64,000 nucleotides of DNA from Toxotes chatareus (GCA_016801885.1 CM028902.1:23465580-23529579); one strand, 5' to 3'; shown: positions 24,901 through 38,800, counted from the first letter of the stretch. The notes: generated from the sequence alone by a model not told the origin. Program-made: numbers and translations.

Positions 24901-26607
24901 TAGTCCTGAGAGGAGAGGGGTGGGAGGTAGGTAGAAGTTTTAGACAGAGGTTCAGGTTTAAAGAAAGTCATAGAGGCAGAGAGACTCAAAGACAGAAGTA
25001 TTAAGTAAACATTACCCTCAGTATTGTTTGTTCTTTCAAATTCAAATCTATTGTCTTGGTCAAGAATAAAACCTGAAACGAATATGGCAACTGAAATGAT
25101 TTGTTTGGTTTATTTATTTATTTTTAATTATTTTGGTTCAACCATTAGAGGATGTTTTTGTGGTAGCAAAAGAGGGAAAACAATCTTGAGAATTATGGCT
25201 TGAAAAAAGTGGCAGGGTTTGACCTGCTGGTTTGATGGTGTTTTCTGAACATAGTTATCAAACCTACATGATCAAATTCAGAAAGAGAAACAACAACAAA
25301 ACAGGACACTAGTTTTACATTAGCTTTATTTGCTAAACTTAAAAGATTCAAGTTTGGCTACATGCTGCTCTCCTCCGTTTACCATCTGACAGCAAACCGG
25401 AAGTTATCTCAACAAAATTCTCAGGTTCTTCAGGTTTATTCATTTAGATTTATATATAAATGCATTACAGGCATGAAGGATGAGTGTGCCACCTCTGGCT
25501 CTGTTTTACGGTGTAAAATGTTTTCTTTTTTTGTTTTTACATGTTTACGTTTTACACGTTAAGTCCGTGTCTGCGCACACAACCATGGCAACCAGCGCAA
25601 GTTGTGTCAGTGGAAAAGATAGTTGTAGTCCTCGCTGATATGTTCAAGCAAGAAAGGTGGAGAAGTTAGCCAGACGTACGTCTGACAAACCAGCCTGACA
25701 ACCAGTCTTAGTTTGTATAAATCTCATGTTTGTGTCACTTGAGCTGGTAAATGTGGGTGTCAGGGTCATTGAACTTCTCTCCATTTAAGTTGGTTAAATT
25801 TCATTCCCTTGATGCAACAGATGAATAAATGGCCATTTATGGCATTTTTGTTACTGCTACTCAATGTGAGTTTTGCAGCACTGTCTGTTGTTTTTCATGG
25901 TTTTCTTTTTATATCCATTTGCATACTTTGTATTCTGCATTTAGCGTGTTTGTTTCAGTGTCCTAATTGTGTCCCTGTTGAGACACAATTAGTTTGCTTC
26001 TATCTCAATGTCTTGTGTTTGATGTCTGCAAACATTTCTACTCATCACAGTGTTAGGGTTGTAATTGATTTATACCAGGGACCACGTGCACAATGCACTA
26101 ACCTTAAAAGATGTTTTGTGCTAGATTCAGCTACTAACTAATTTCCACCTGCAGTTCCTGGGTAGACTGGTTGTGGTATCTAAGATAACTTCCCATTTGT
26201 TTTTCATATTTTATTTTAATGTCTTCTATGTATCTAATGATTAATTTTCCCAAAGAGATCATTCAAGTTTAAGTTTACAAATGAGTCTCTCGTCTGAAAA
26301 TTCCTTCCAGTGAAAGCTGCAATCTGAATTTGCGAATCCTTTGCTAAATTAGGGAACGTAAAAGAGGTTATTTTCATTAATTCCCACATCATGTGTGGAG
26401 CTCTAATGATGGGGAGATGTAACAGTGTCACGCTGTGTAGAAATGCCATCACATAAATGATTTGAATGTGTAGATAAACAGCGGTACGCATGAGTGTACT
26501 GCAACAGAATCTCTCTGTCTGCTGATCCGTGTGAGAACGCTTGTCCCTCAGCATATGCATATATAAGCCTACTATACACTTTCAATTACAACACTGTTCC
26601 TGTTCTG

Positions 26608-26637
26608 TCTCTCTCTCTCTCTCTCACACACACACAG
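26608..26637. repeat. (CT)n(CA)n compound microsatellite
   Basis: A CT run passing directly into a CA run. Confidence 0.85.
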
Positions 26638-26640
26638 GGA

Positions 26641-27110
26641 CACTGGAAAGGCCTGGAGAGTCCCTTTTTCCCTGTTATGCAAATAACATTAGCCCTTAAA
26701 ACGGTTTGAGTGAGAATTAAACGTGAATTAAATGAGGCTTGGCCCTTTTTTCTCCATTCTATCTGAATAAGGCAAAGTCCCGTCACCATGGGAGATCCCC
26801 ACGCCGTTGCCATGCCTGTTATGGGATTGACAAGATGAGAAGTGACATAAATACCATGGCTGGCATTCAATCCAATTATGTGGCGTGGAACGCCTCAATA
26901 CCTGCTAGCCATGCAGTGCTGCGCTGGCGTCCTTGTATTCAGCCCACCTCAGAAATAAGACTGGATGTATTCATCTTTAAGCCCAATGCTAACCTTGGTC
27001 TCGTCACCTCAGCTAGCTCTGAGTCTCTGCCCTCAACCCTGTGCTGAACCCATTCGTCCAGCTTGGTCTTTGGACAAGGTGCTTCCCCAGGCTCTCTGTA
27101 CAACCCGGGG
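26641..27110. promoter_or_regulatory. candidate enhancer with an octamer motif
   Basis: Contains a perfect POU octamer ATGCAAAT (26677-26684), AATTAAACGTGAATTAAATG downstream, and compositionally balanced DNA without repeats. POU plus homeodomain-type sites are typical of neural enhancers, and the nearest developmental gene is dbx1, about 7.5 kb downstream. No conservation data were available. Confidence 0.25.
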
Positions 27111-28674
27111 CTGGAACTAAATTCTCTCTGGACTGTCCAAAGGCCCCGAGCTAGCAGCAGAAATGAATAGCTATTTTTATAATAACGTATTCTCACGGCA
27201 ATAAGACAGGAAGTCTGTATGCAGAGAAATCCTGAGCGATGTTTCTGTGAGCGACTGAGTCGATACACACAGCTCTCCTCAGCATTCACATTGAAAAGCT
27301 CATTAATGAATGTTCATATATATTTTTTTAAATTTTAAGTTTATGTTTTCATTGAGGATTTACAGGATGCTGTATATGTTGCAAAAATAATGACAACCTA
27401 AACTCATCTCATATTTTATCTCCTCCTCATTGTATCACCTGCAGCTACCTCCAGAAAACAGTGTGTACGTCTGGTCTGAAGTATACGCGAGGTCTGCATT
27501 CTCCCACTGCACATTCGTCTTTTATGACACCAGTTTACATGTGGGAAATGGAGTATGCATGGTTTCTGTGTGTGCCAGTCATTTCCACATCTCCTGGTCT
27601 TCATAACTAGCTACTAAAAGTTTAAAGTTAAATAAATAACAGTGTTAGAGCTTGAACCCCGTGACATTCTGCTGAGTTAGGCTTGACAGAGTCAGTGAGA
27701 CATTAAATGTTTTTTTTTTTCTTTTTTTTCTCCACATTGACTTGTTTTACTTGTCCTAATTCATCCTAAGACATCGATCTCAGGAAATACTGAACTATTG
27801 TGGAGAGAAAAATTCACATCAAAATTGGTAAAAATCTTTATATTATATAAATCAATATTTATATTTCACGTTTTCACACTTTTATTTGATAAATTGTTAT
27901 TCTAAAAAATATCAAAAGCAGCCACTTTGAAACCAAAATGTGATTCTTGTTAAGGTAAATCGTTTCTTTTTTTATAAATATATAATATTTTTTATATAAT
28001 ATATATATATATACATTTTTTCTCCCCAACTGCTGATGAAACATAGAGTCCTTTGGTAATGTGGAGGCTAAATTTGAATATTTGTGCAGAGATTACTCAT
28101 GGTCCACACCATGTCCCATAGTTTCCTGTGGTTCTGAGATGACGCTTAGTCCAAAGCCCCATCTGAATAGCACGAGAAAAACACAGAGGTACGTACACTG
28201 AAGCAACAGGTTGGTGTGAGCACTGGGTCACTTTCTCTTTCCCCACTCCGCTGACAAAACTAAAATGTAAACTAGACTTGACAACCAAATCGGTCCCCCT
28301 CCCCTCTTCCCCAGCACTGCTTGGCTTGTGTTTGGGCCCGAGAGCCCGTTTTAACCACAGGCATTTACAAGCTCTCCTCTAAACAACCTGCCAGGTGCTT
28401 TAAGCCTCCCGCTGAAGGGCCGCAGAACGTTATGAGACTCCAATAAGATTAGAGCAGAATGGGCTGTGAATGTAAGAATGGAAGCTCGTATAATGGGAAA
28501 GATTGTTAGCACAGCCATGTGTTGCTTTGAGCTCCCATGACCAATCTACAACTAATGAGCATTCAACGAGTGTGCTCTATGTCACAAGTGTCCCGAGGCT
28601 ATGATGGGGACACTGAGGCAAGACATTTCTCATATTTGTCAGCAACACGGGCTAATCACTGATGGCACTGTGAG
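27111..28674. other. intergenic, no gene seen
   Basis: AT-rich. Includes poly-T near 27710-27730 and a TA-rich stretch at 27975-28013. No supported gene or RNA. Confidence 0.6.
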
Positions 28675-28990
28675 CCAGTGCTTTGACGTCACCATGCTAA
28701 TATGCTCACAATAGCAATGCTAACACACACCGATGACAAGCAGGTATAATGTTTATACATGTTCACCATCTTAGTTTAGCATTTGCTTACTGGCAATAAA
28801 CTTAAAGTACAGCTGAGGTTGATGGGATTCTCATTAGTTTTGGTATTTGGTCATAATCCAAAGTATTGGACAAACTGGAATCGTGACCTGATGGTGGCGC
28901 TAGAGGAAAAGACAATGGATCACCACAGTCATTAGGATTTATGTACACTTAGTTGTGGAGACATTTCAGTCTATACCAAACTGATGTACT
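28675..28990 (+). repeat. percomorph dispersed repeat, longer copy
   Basis: In order: CATGCTAATATGCTCACAAT, CAGGTATAATGTTTATAC, GTTCACCATCTTAGTTTAGC, AAAGTACAGCTGAGG, GATGGTGGCGCTAGA and ATTTCAGTCTATACCAAA. This series is a very abundant repeat in percomorph genomes that I recognise well, though I cannot name the class. It supports the taxonomic guess. Confidence 0.7.
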
Positions 28991-31900
28991 GTCTGCACAC
29001 ACTCACTCCTGTGTGGCTAAAAGGCCCATTGGAAAAATGAATCCTGTCATTCCTCCTCTCAGTTTATCTGATCCACCCCCAGAGCACCTCAGCTCTTGAT
29101 TTCAGCCTCCTTGTAGCTTTGGTTTGGTCTCCACCAACTCCTGAGAAAAACATCAGCCCAGTGGATGAGAACAGTGTGACTGAACCATGACCATGACAGC
29201 TATAAAACCAAAGTAATGCGTCAAAAGACACAAAAATCCTAACTATATTACATGTAGTCATTTATCTAAGGTTAATATAAAATTATTGATTATAGCAGTT
29301 TTAAAAAATGAAATTCACTTTCAGTCAGTTTACTTCATAGTAAATGTCTTGACACTAATCTCACAAGAGAATTCCTGAACTCAACAAAACCTTATTCCAT
29401 TACAGAAATATAATTCAAGTTAATGACCTAATCCCTCATAGGGAATAAAATCTGCACTGAAATCATTGCATTAGGTCTTAATATTAGGACCGTTAGAATT
29501 GGGGGGAATAAAGAAATTCTTTTCTTAACTTACTGGTTGTTTAATCCGTAAAAAATAAACATTCCCATGAAACTTGTATTTGCTTCAGAAACCACGTGAG
29601 CGGTTTGATGATGTCAGTGACATATAGTAAACATGACAAAACTGCAGTGAGTGTAAATGTATGATTTCACGGCGTGTCATTCAGTAATTATTGTTCTGCA
29701 TTTTCTTTTCCAGCGCAAGAGAAGTACATTGAGGGAGCAGGTTGAACACACTCTCTCTCTCTTTAAGGAGCTTTATCCCAGGGCTTGTGTCTCTCTCTCC
29801 CTCAACACAGCGAGGTGATGTTTAATGGAAAGTTAATATGGCTTTAATGCTTGTCGCTTCACTCCGACACTGAAGGCCCCACTAATCCACTCTGTTCCAC
29901 AGTGCCTGGAAACAGATGCTCTGGCCGAGAGACACAGAGAGAGAGACAGTTGGCGCAAAGAACAGAGAAAGAGAGAGGCGAGAGAAGACACTATTGGCTA
30001 TTGATTTATTGAGCTAAATACTGAATGAGAATACAGTATTGTCACAGTGACAGTCATCTTGTAACTTACTGTCCTCTTGCAGTTGCAGCAGACTACTGTC
30101 TGTGGAAGATAGGTTGACTTCCAGCCGTTACATCTATCATGTTTAGCGTTGTTGTGGACGTGGTCGTGTCCCATTGACAAAGGCTGGGGCTTATCGAGCA
30201 GAGGGGGGCAGCATTTTTTGGACATTTGCACATTGTGGGTAATCCTAGGATCTTTGACGGGTGACTAACTAAGGCTAGCTACAGACAGACGTGCGTGTCA
30301 AGCTGCCCTAGGCTCAGCTTCTGCTGTTCTGAGATCAGATATTGATGTTGTTAAAACTACTATAAAGGAATGAATTTACATTTTATTACTAATTAACCAT
30401 TTATATAGTGAGAGAGACTGTTTAAAACAAGTAAGTGTAAAATAAGACAAGTTTTTTTTTTTTTTTTAAAGGGACGGGGGCATTTCTGTCTTTCTCTGAA
30501 GCTCCAGTTTGTGATGTGTATTGCCGTCTATGGGGCAGTTCGATGGTCCTGTCACTCTGCTGATGGAGCTAAATGTGTAAGTCTGTTTGAGTAGTTACAT
30601 TGTGTGAAAAACACACACTTGCCTGCGTTCTGGCAAAAAAAAAAAAATTACGTGTGAAGCGAGAAATCTGTGACAGTGAGGATGAGTTAAACAAAAATCT
30701 CTCAGAACAGTTTAACACCTTCTCCCACTGTGTCTGTGATGTGACCCACCCTGTGACATTCAGCCTCTGAACGTTCAGTGCGTTCGTTTCTGTGGGTGAA
30801 AACTACCAACAAAACATGGAATATCTCAGAAATGATGAGACATGTTGGAGAGAAAAGTCATTCCCAGGTGATAAATTAGCTTTTTGTTGAATTATGTTTT
30901 TAACCTCAGTGTTAAATACTGGCAGTGTTTCTGTTGTCTATATGAAGGGAAACAGCTGAAAACATTTGTCTCCACCGTGCTTTCATTAGAAAGTGTTCTG
31001 CCGTTCTCGTGTTGTCAGTTTGAGAGTTCTGCTCGTTTTGGTGAACGTTCGTTAAGACTCGGAGGCTTAGAGCTTTGACATGAGTCTTAACTAGTTATTA
31101 CTTCACATTAGACACAGCCTTAGTTGTTTTCCCTCTTTGTACGTGTAATCAATTCAGGGAGTTAGGTGGGGAGGGTTAATATTGTAAGACTTCAAGAGGC
31201 TAATGGCTTTAAAATGAGTCTTAACTGGTTTAATTCACCAACAGCTGTTGTGCTGGTTAAGAATCGAGCAGCAGGCCGGTCTGTCTGTCAGATCAGGAGG
31301 AGAAATTAGTTCTGCTGATTCCCATATTCCCTCCCAGAGAACCATCTGCTCCACTTCAATACAATAGAGGGATTTTCTGGAGGAATAAAATGCTTTGAAC
31401 GCAACAATTTCTCTCTCTCTCGGTCTCTCTCTTTGAGTGGGCTTTTGGTTAAGGTGTCATATTTCCCGGCAGGGCTGCCACTCAGCAGATCTACCGCACA
31501 TATAATGACTGGTCCCTTTTGTCGACGAGCAGATCATTTCATCACGATGGCTTCGAAACAGGCCCGGGAGGAAAACTGTTTACGAGATTATACCAAAATG
31601 AGATGCATTTAAGTGCATATAGATTTGGGCCGGATTGTGATAAAAGCAGTTGTTCGGCTCAGTTAAATGAAATAGCTTGAAAGGAAGTGCAACTGCTCAG
31701 TACGGCTTTAGGCTTTATAGTTAAGGAGAGCTGCTGGAGCCTGTGTCCACCAGGGAAACCCCATATGGACAAATTACATATGTTTTTTTTGTTATTACAT
31801 TTTTTACCAAGTTCATTTTATTTGCACAGTAATCTACAATCATTTCACAAACATGACATTGTAATTATATTTTCATGTTTGTTACCATTATATTCTTGTA

Positions 31901-33774
31901 TTCTCTCTTCCCCAGTTTCCATAAAAAGGACGCCGTGCTGAACAGAAGTTTATGAAGTTGATGTTCTGACCTGTCCCTTGGCCTCGCAGTAGGTATCAGG
32001 CCGTGCGGTCATAGATCTGCTGGGCGAGAAATGATGCTTGTTCAGAGGATATAGGCTACATGGAAGACAAACATGGAGGGAGGGAGCAGCACATGCTCAA
32101 ATGCCATTAGTCACAGGTCTTACCACTTGCCCTCAGGGACTTATGTCTCGCACCCTCAGGTCCCAGACCAAATCTTCTTTAAAAGTTTCTTTGTCCATCT
32201 CTCCTCTCTGTCCTTCTGAAGTCCACCCACTGCAGTTCAGAACTGGCTCTGTTGTTAGAACCACTGTTTATTTCAAACCTGTTTATTTTAAGTGAAAAGT
32301 GACAATTTTGTCTCAAACTGGGCCACGACAGCAAACTTAATCCACGAAAACCATGCAAACGCGTTCTGTGTCTTTTGGAAAGGTCACAGTATAATATCTT
32401 AAAAAGAAAAACACTGTATAAGATAACATTTACAGCAACTCGTAATATACCTTTTCCTTGAATTAGCCTATTGGTTTGTTTTGGGATAATTAACTGTTAA
32501 AAACTAATTAGGTTAAGTTAAGCGTTATAGCGTAGTGTCAGAATACTGATTGATGATTTTCTTCATGAAGTGAGCGTGAGGCGTTCAGGGCCAGTGGAGG
32601 TTCTCACTCACGTCAGCAGCAGACACACAGACAATGACCATGATCAAAGGCAATCAGAACCAAGCTGACTTTAAGTCTCTCTCTTTAAATCGTTTCAGGC
32701 GGAAAGGTCACCCGTCTCCTCAACTTGAAGACTGAAAGACAGACTACTGGTGACATGAGATGATGATGATGCAGTACAAAGATTCATGTGGATTTATTTT
32801 CTCTTGGCCTGAGACGTTCAGTGCCTTAGATGTGGCCTTATTATCACTGCCATAAGTATATTTCAATGACAGAAACGAGACACAGGCCTACAATAGAAAC
32901 CAGTGGCAGATTCCTCAGTAAACAACCTAAAATCATGTCATTAAATTCATTATCACATCCAACAAGATATTTACATAATGCCTGGTCTGGAAGCTCCCTT
33001 CAGCATCGACTGACAGGAGGCAAGAAACCAACGGGGGAACGGATGACGGTGGGCACGCTGCTGACGGTCGCTTCATGCTTAACGGGATCAGAAGAACTTC
33101 GAGGCTGAGGTCAGAGCTTAATGAGTGTACGCGCCTGGGTTTGACTTAGGGTCATCGCAGGCATTAGTTTAGCGAAGCAGTGCTTTACAGCAAACAGTCC
33201 GGATGCATCGGTGAAGCTCTGTGCTGGCCCCGCAACGTACAAATCAGCCCCCTGCCCCAGCGTCTCCGGTGCGTGTGTGTGTGTGTGTGTGTGTGTTACA
33301 GACAGGTGGGTGGAGAAGCAGGCAGGTACAGGTGACAGCAGATCTGGCACTGATCAGAAAACAGGTACACGTAGAGCTAAGCTGATTAGGGAGTGAGGTG
33401 CAGGTGGGGACAGCTCAGGTGACTGCAGGTCAATGATGAGAAGCGAGAACAGGTGTGTGGATGGGCGGGGCAGTCAGGTGGAGAGAAAAGGGAAGAGTCT
33501 CCGAAACCTCCCGCTTTTCCATGACTCGGTCCTCTGATCTGCACGCCTGAGAATCGAGATACAGACACTTCGTGCCACAGAAGTGAGCTGTATCATCCAG
33601 TGGCATCCAGGCAGGCAAAAACCACTGACGCACACTCTGACCATTCTTCTGTCATCAGTATCCAGACCATGTGAAAACACTGAACGACTGTCAGCATGAG
33701 AAACTTTAGCGGCTGGACCCTGAAGTTGTCAGAGATGGTTAGTTTGTGGTGCAGGCAGAATTTTAAACTGGTGA
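28991..33774. other. intergenic, no gene seen
   Basis: No supported coding sequence. Includes poly-T (30452-30467), poly-A (30635-30647), a GT tract (33271-33297), and an AGGTG-rich stretch at 33300-33480 that looks repeat-derived. The block 31450-31690 looks unique and may be regulatory. Confidence 0.55.
33271..33297. repeat. (GT)13 microsatellite
   Basis: Simple GT run ending in GTTACAGACAGG. Confidence 0.85.
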
Positions 33775-33956
33775 CAACTGGTCACTTCGAGAATAGTTTT
33801 TCAAGACTCGAGAGAATTAAAGACTCAAGACGGAGCACAATGTCCGAAAGTCGTCTGAATGGACCGACCCTGCTCTCTGAGCACGGAGACATCAAAGTGG
33901 CTCCAGAGGAGGTCCTGGATATTTTCAGCATGAAAAAAAAACAAAGTGGAGACTGA
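33775..33956 (+). pseudogene. hAT transposase C-terminal fragment
   Basis: The frame ending at 33956 reads ENSFSRLERIKDSRRSTM and then SESRLNGPTLL, with a tail of VAPEEVLDIF. These match the C-terminal dimerisation region of hAT transposases (family pattern ERSFS-LKRIK--LRSTM--ERLNGLAL). Only this last segment of about 60 residues is recognisable. The DDE/RNase H-like core upstream is absent. An AATAAA at about 34012-34017 may be the old element's polyadenylation signal. It lies about 470 bp before dbx1 and is probably not a host gene. Confidence 0.65.
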
Positions 33957-34159
33957 GCTTTTTATCATTGCTCTGTGTTTCTTTCTCTTAATAAGAAACT
34001 TTGACCTAACTGAATAAAGGGGCGAATCAGTGGCTTCCTGTTTTTATGTCGTGGTGAACATGCATCTTATTTTTCATTAGTGAGAGACTGACATTTCTCC
34101 ATCACCTGCAGTGAGTCAAAGAATTAAAACAGATGAAACCAGTTGTTTTTGACTGAGGC

Positions 34160-34194
34160 CCAATCACAAATGAACCACGGAGCCGCTGACCAAT
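34160..34194. promoter_or_regulatory. two CCAAT boxes upstream of dbx1
   Basis: CCAAT at 34160-34164 and 34190-34194, about 110-140 bp upstream of the TATA box. Confidence 0.45.
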
Positions 34195-34300
34195 CCCATC
34201 GCCTTGAACTTTCAAAGCGCTTCACGCAGAGAGATGGGCTGAGGGTTGAACTTGTGCGCGTTCACGTGTATGTGTGCATGTGCTTGAGAGTGTGAGTGTG

Positions 34301-34308
34301 TATATAAA
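34301..34308 (+). promoter_or_regulatory. dbx1 TATA box
   Basis: TATATAAA, about 120 bp before the dbx1 ATG. Predicts transcription start near 34330 and a 5' UTR of about 100 nt. Confidence 0.6.
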
Positions 34309-34428
34309 ATCTGTCTAAGAGGGACACGGACACAGATGCTCAGACAGCACAGAGTGGGTGTAGTTTTTCCTGCAGACGTCTCAGAGAAGCAGCAGAAACT
34401 CTGAGAAACTTTTCCTCTCCGGACAAAC

Positions 34429-35767
34429 ATGATGTTTCCCTGCAGCGCTCTGCCGCCTCCTCTCTACCCGGGCTTACTGCGTCCTCCTGCGGCTCTCTCC
34501 TCGCCCCTGACCCGGTCGCTCCGCTCAGGCTTCCTGGTTGAAGACCTCCTCAGATTAAGCCAGCCTGTCAATTACATACAGCGGACTTTCTCTTGCAGAA
34601 ATCCCGGAGACATTCTCCCGCTCAGCCCGCGCCCGGGCGCTTCTCCCCGGACGTTGGGACCCAGCACTGAGCGGTCTGTGCCTCAGACCTCCGGCCAACA
34701 GACCCAAAGCAGCTCCGGGTCTCCGCAAACTGCCTGTCCGGACTCCGGCTACCTCAAGTTCGGCGTCAACGCGATACTGGCGCCGTCCACACGGAGCGGT
34801 GAGTACGATCAGAGTCTGGGATTTGTACTGCAGTGCTACAGCTGCTAATATAATAATAATAATAATAACGATGATACTGATAATAATAATAATGATAGTG
34901 TCATTGTTATTAATATTATTGTTGATGCTGAAATTATTATTCTATTGATGATAATAATTTTGAATTATATCAGGTCCACTTTTTCCATCTAAGTCCACTA
35001 CTACACACCATCACTCTGACTATTGTTGAAAAATTGACATATACATATAAAAAATAATAACAGTATATTGACTCTGTTTGAACTTTAAAACCAGTTAATC
35101 TCCGTAAACTAGTGACTGGTCAACAAGCTGGTCAAAAAACTTATACTAATTATACTTAAGATATCAGCGGCATGCTGAGGTGCATCAGATATAACTTTAA
35201 AATGTTGTTTTTAAAGTAATTATTTCTCCCTATGCACAGTTATTACCATATTTGTTATTAATATATTTATTCTAATGTTATAAGAAGATATAATTGCTTA
35301 ATGATATTAATGTTGTTGATATATTTTTGTGTTCATATAATTTGTCAGTCAGTTTTATTTATTTAATTGTTTGTTCCGCTTGCTTCTCTCCTCCAGTCCA
35401 GAGCTTTCAGACTAAGTCCTTCCCTCTGCCTTTCTTTGATGAAGGCCTCCATCCTTTCATCAGAGCTACCTATTTCACAGGTAGGTGGATTTGCCAGTTT
35501 AATTGGTGTTAGTAGTTTCTAATGTGAGAATACATGCGTAGTTTTCACGTTGGCGTTCAACTCTTATCCACATCTGTTCAGAATAACATGCACAAACATG
35601 AAATCAGCACTTCTCTGCCACTTAGCGGGGTCACAGGTCAGCTGTGCTTCAGCTGAAAAACTGCTGAAAGGCAGTTTGATCAGTTTGCAGTGGCTTTACA
35701 GTTTGTTTTTGTTAAAAGAAAAATAATAGGAGAATTTGAGAGGAAATATACTGAGCCCCGGAGAGGC

Positions 35768-35803
<36 letters not shown>

Positions 35804-38800
35804 AATGAAGGCCATGCTGTTTTACACTGAGCACTCAGAATGATATTGTATGAGATACAGTTTGTTCCCACGTCTTAATTCGTTCGGGATCAAGCATTTT
35901 ACTCAACTTAGAGAAGTAAAAGCCTCACATTTGTGCCTTGAAAATCCTAAAAATCTCAGAATTGATATGGTAAAAAGGCCTGTTTTCAGTCTATTTATTC
36001 CCTCACATTTTAGAGATGCTTTCATTTATACTTCTGTGAATATAATCCATTATTTCCGTATATGTATTCGGTTTATACTTGGTGTTAACACCAGATGTAG
36101 TCACATGTGTATCAGCTTTCTGTGTGCACACTAATCTCATACACACAAATTAATCAGAATGTGGAACGAATTGCAGTAAAACGTGGCCTTGATATGTATT
36201 TACTTATATTTTTTTCTCTCTACGGCCTCTCGAGGTCTCCATAGAATAAGATACACAAAACAAAATATTTAATTTTGTGTAAAAATAACAACACAAAAAC
36301 TCCTCATTCATTGGAATTTCATTTTTCATAGCGTCTAAAAAAAGCAGTTGGTAATGGATATATTTTAGATTATATATTAGATTTCCAGTACATATTTTAT
36401 ATTTTTACTCTGATTAGTTATCTTACCTCTATCTATGGGCAAACTTCTATATAAATGTTAATAAAAAATAACACGTTCATTAATGCCTTTTTAATGCCAC
36501 AAGCTTTTAATCACAGTTAGGAAATCTTGGTGCCTCCATATTGTTTCTTTGTGCTTTACAGAACATTCTACATGTCTGTGATTTATTTCAAACTCATATT
36601 TAATTATATATTAATTCATTAATTAGCTGACGTATGTGATTCAGAATGTACTTTGATTAAAATGATAAATCAGTGTAATAATCCTTTTCTTTGTGGAAGT
36701 TAATCTGTGACTGCAGTTACTCCCACAGAGCTCACCTCTGTGGGAGAAAACATTAAACACAATGAAGCTGAGAGGACAAACAAACACACAGTTCTGCCTG
36801 TTGGCCAGTTCAGCCCATAAAGGTCTGGATTTTACAGCCTCTCGTGTTGTATATGAAAACACATTATAGCAGCAGATGTAGATGGTGAGGTCTCAGTCGG
36901 CTGTTTAAAGACGTTGTCAGCCTTTTAGCATGGGAATACCCCGGACAGCCTGGAAACAGCTCTGCCAATTTGAAGGCCTATTAAGGAGATACACTGACTG
37001 CTGACATTAGCACCAGTTGTCCTAATCTACAAATTAGTCCAGTTTGTCACGCTTTAAATATATTAGTGCCGTTTGTCATGGTCTAAATGTGAGGCGGGTA
37101 TCTTCCCAGCTCAGGAACCCAGCGCCTCTTCACGCGCCGTCGTTTTCCCACCAAGCCCCTCTGCCTGCCCACAAAGCTCCCAGCACCGTGACCAATAGGA
37201 GCCAAAACCACACACACACAGACACGAGCACGCTCCGACACACACACACACAGACACACACAGACACAGGTTTGCATTAGAACTGTTGCTCACAGGATCA
37301 AATTCACAGGTTTGGCCCAGGATTTGATTTCATTTATTTTCCAACATAAGACCAGCACATTCAACACTTCTACTTAAAAAACTTCTTATTAAAAAAAAGA
37401 TTTTTCCTATATTTAAACCGAACATCTGGAGTAATAGTTACATGCAGGTGTAAGACACTGTGGACAGCGCTAAACTCTCTGTATCTTCGGAAGTGTTAGT
37501 GTTAGACTTTCTAACAGCTCTACATTATACTGACCTTTCTTTAATGGGCCTGTAATATACTGGCCTGTCGACGGCCTTTTCCACTCAATTCATTACAACA
37601 CAATCACCTTTCTCTATCCATTTGCAGCCTATAACAATCCCCCTTCATGCTTCATTAGAGGCAGTGTGAGCCCAGCTTTGGAGAGCCCGTCTGATTAGCA
37701 TAGGCTCTGTTTCCACTGCTGGACAAATTGGGCTTTTAAATATCACATTTCAGACAGATCAAGTAGAATATTATGGGCAGCATGAGGGAGCCTGTGTGCT
37801 GATGATGGAAGCAGGAAGGCCTTAGGCTTTTCAGAGAACACGGACCAATAAGAATCAACCTGTAATCAGAGTCCTCAAGATGCTAAAAAAAAAAAACTGT
37901 ACCAGAACATAAAGTTATAATTATCTGAACATTTATAAATATTAATATTTGTTAAATTGTAGAAACCACTGCAGGAGAAGGTAAAGGCTGTAACAACATG
38001 ACTCTGAATTGATATTATGCAACTAAAAATCACTGACACATCAGCTTTTAACTTCATAAAATCAAGTGAATCATATTAAAGACAGAACGAGGCACATTTC
38101 AGCAGAAAAGCTCTGCTGCACTTAAAAGTTCCCTTTAACTGATGCTGTGATATAAAGACTCTTGCACACAGTAATCACTGAATCATCTGTATCAGTAAGA
38201 AGTCTGTCACTCTACAGATGATGCCTGTGACTGTCACTTTTGTGATATTGAGAAGTAAATGTCTAACCTGTTTAACATTTAGATTGTGTAACTTTGAATT
38301 AAAAGCTCTTTAAATCAATGACCTTAACTACAACTAGTTTAAGCCGGTGAACTGGGAGACCAGCGCCCGTTGGAGCTGCCTATTAAACCTCTGCTCTCTT
38401 GTGATTTGTCCCTCCAGCATCCTCCTCTGTGATTCCTGTCCCAGGAACGTTTTCATGGCCCCTAGCGCCCAGAGGGAAGCCCAGGAGAGGCATGCTGCGG
38501 CGGGCTGTGTTCTCAGACCTCCAGAGGAAGGCCCTGGAAAGAACTTTCCAGAAGCAGAAATACATCAGTAAACCAGACAGGAAGAAACTTGCCAGTAAAC
38601 TGGGCCTAAAAGACTCCCAGGTACACATGATGACCATTTGATTTTGTTCAGTTTCATCGCTGTGCATTTAAAACCGGGCTTGTGGGATATTTCCTGTCCG
38701 TTTTGTAGGTGTGTGTGTGAGATGAGGGGATCAGTGACACTGACATGTTGTTTTCTTCTGTGTCCTGTGAAGGTGAAGATCTGGTTTCAGAACCGCAGGA

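Larger units (their letters stand above)
20509..26600. other. intergenic, no gene seen
   Basis: About 6 kb with no frame showing recognisable protein similarity. Holds a C-run array (21697-21719), a GT microsatellite (21918-21946), poly-T (about 22723-22737), and otherwise unique-looking AT-rich sequence. The longest frames (110-118 codons near 22213-22545, 23464-23820 and 25809-26141) have no recognisable domain. Confidence 0.6.
35481..38417 (+). other. dbx1 intron 2
   Basis: A 2.9-kb intron with good donor (ACAG|GTAGGT) and acceptor (CCCTCCAG). Contains a GA microsatellite (35771-35799) and a CA tract (37204-37268), plus two unique-looking blocks (36880-37080 and 37540-37800) with SOX-like AACAAT and homeodomain-like cores that may be enhancers. 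No coding exon was seen inside. Confidence 0.7.
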
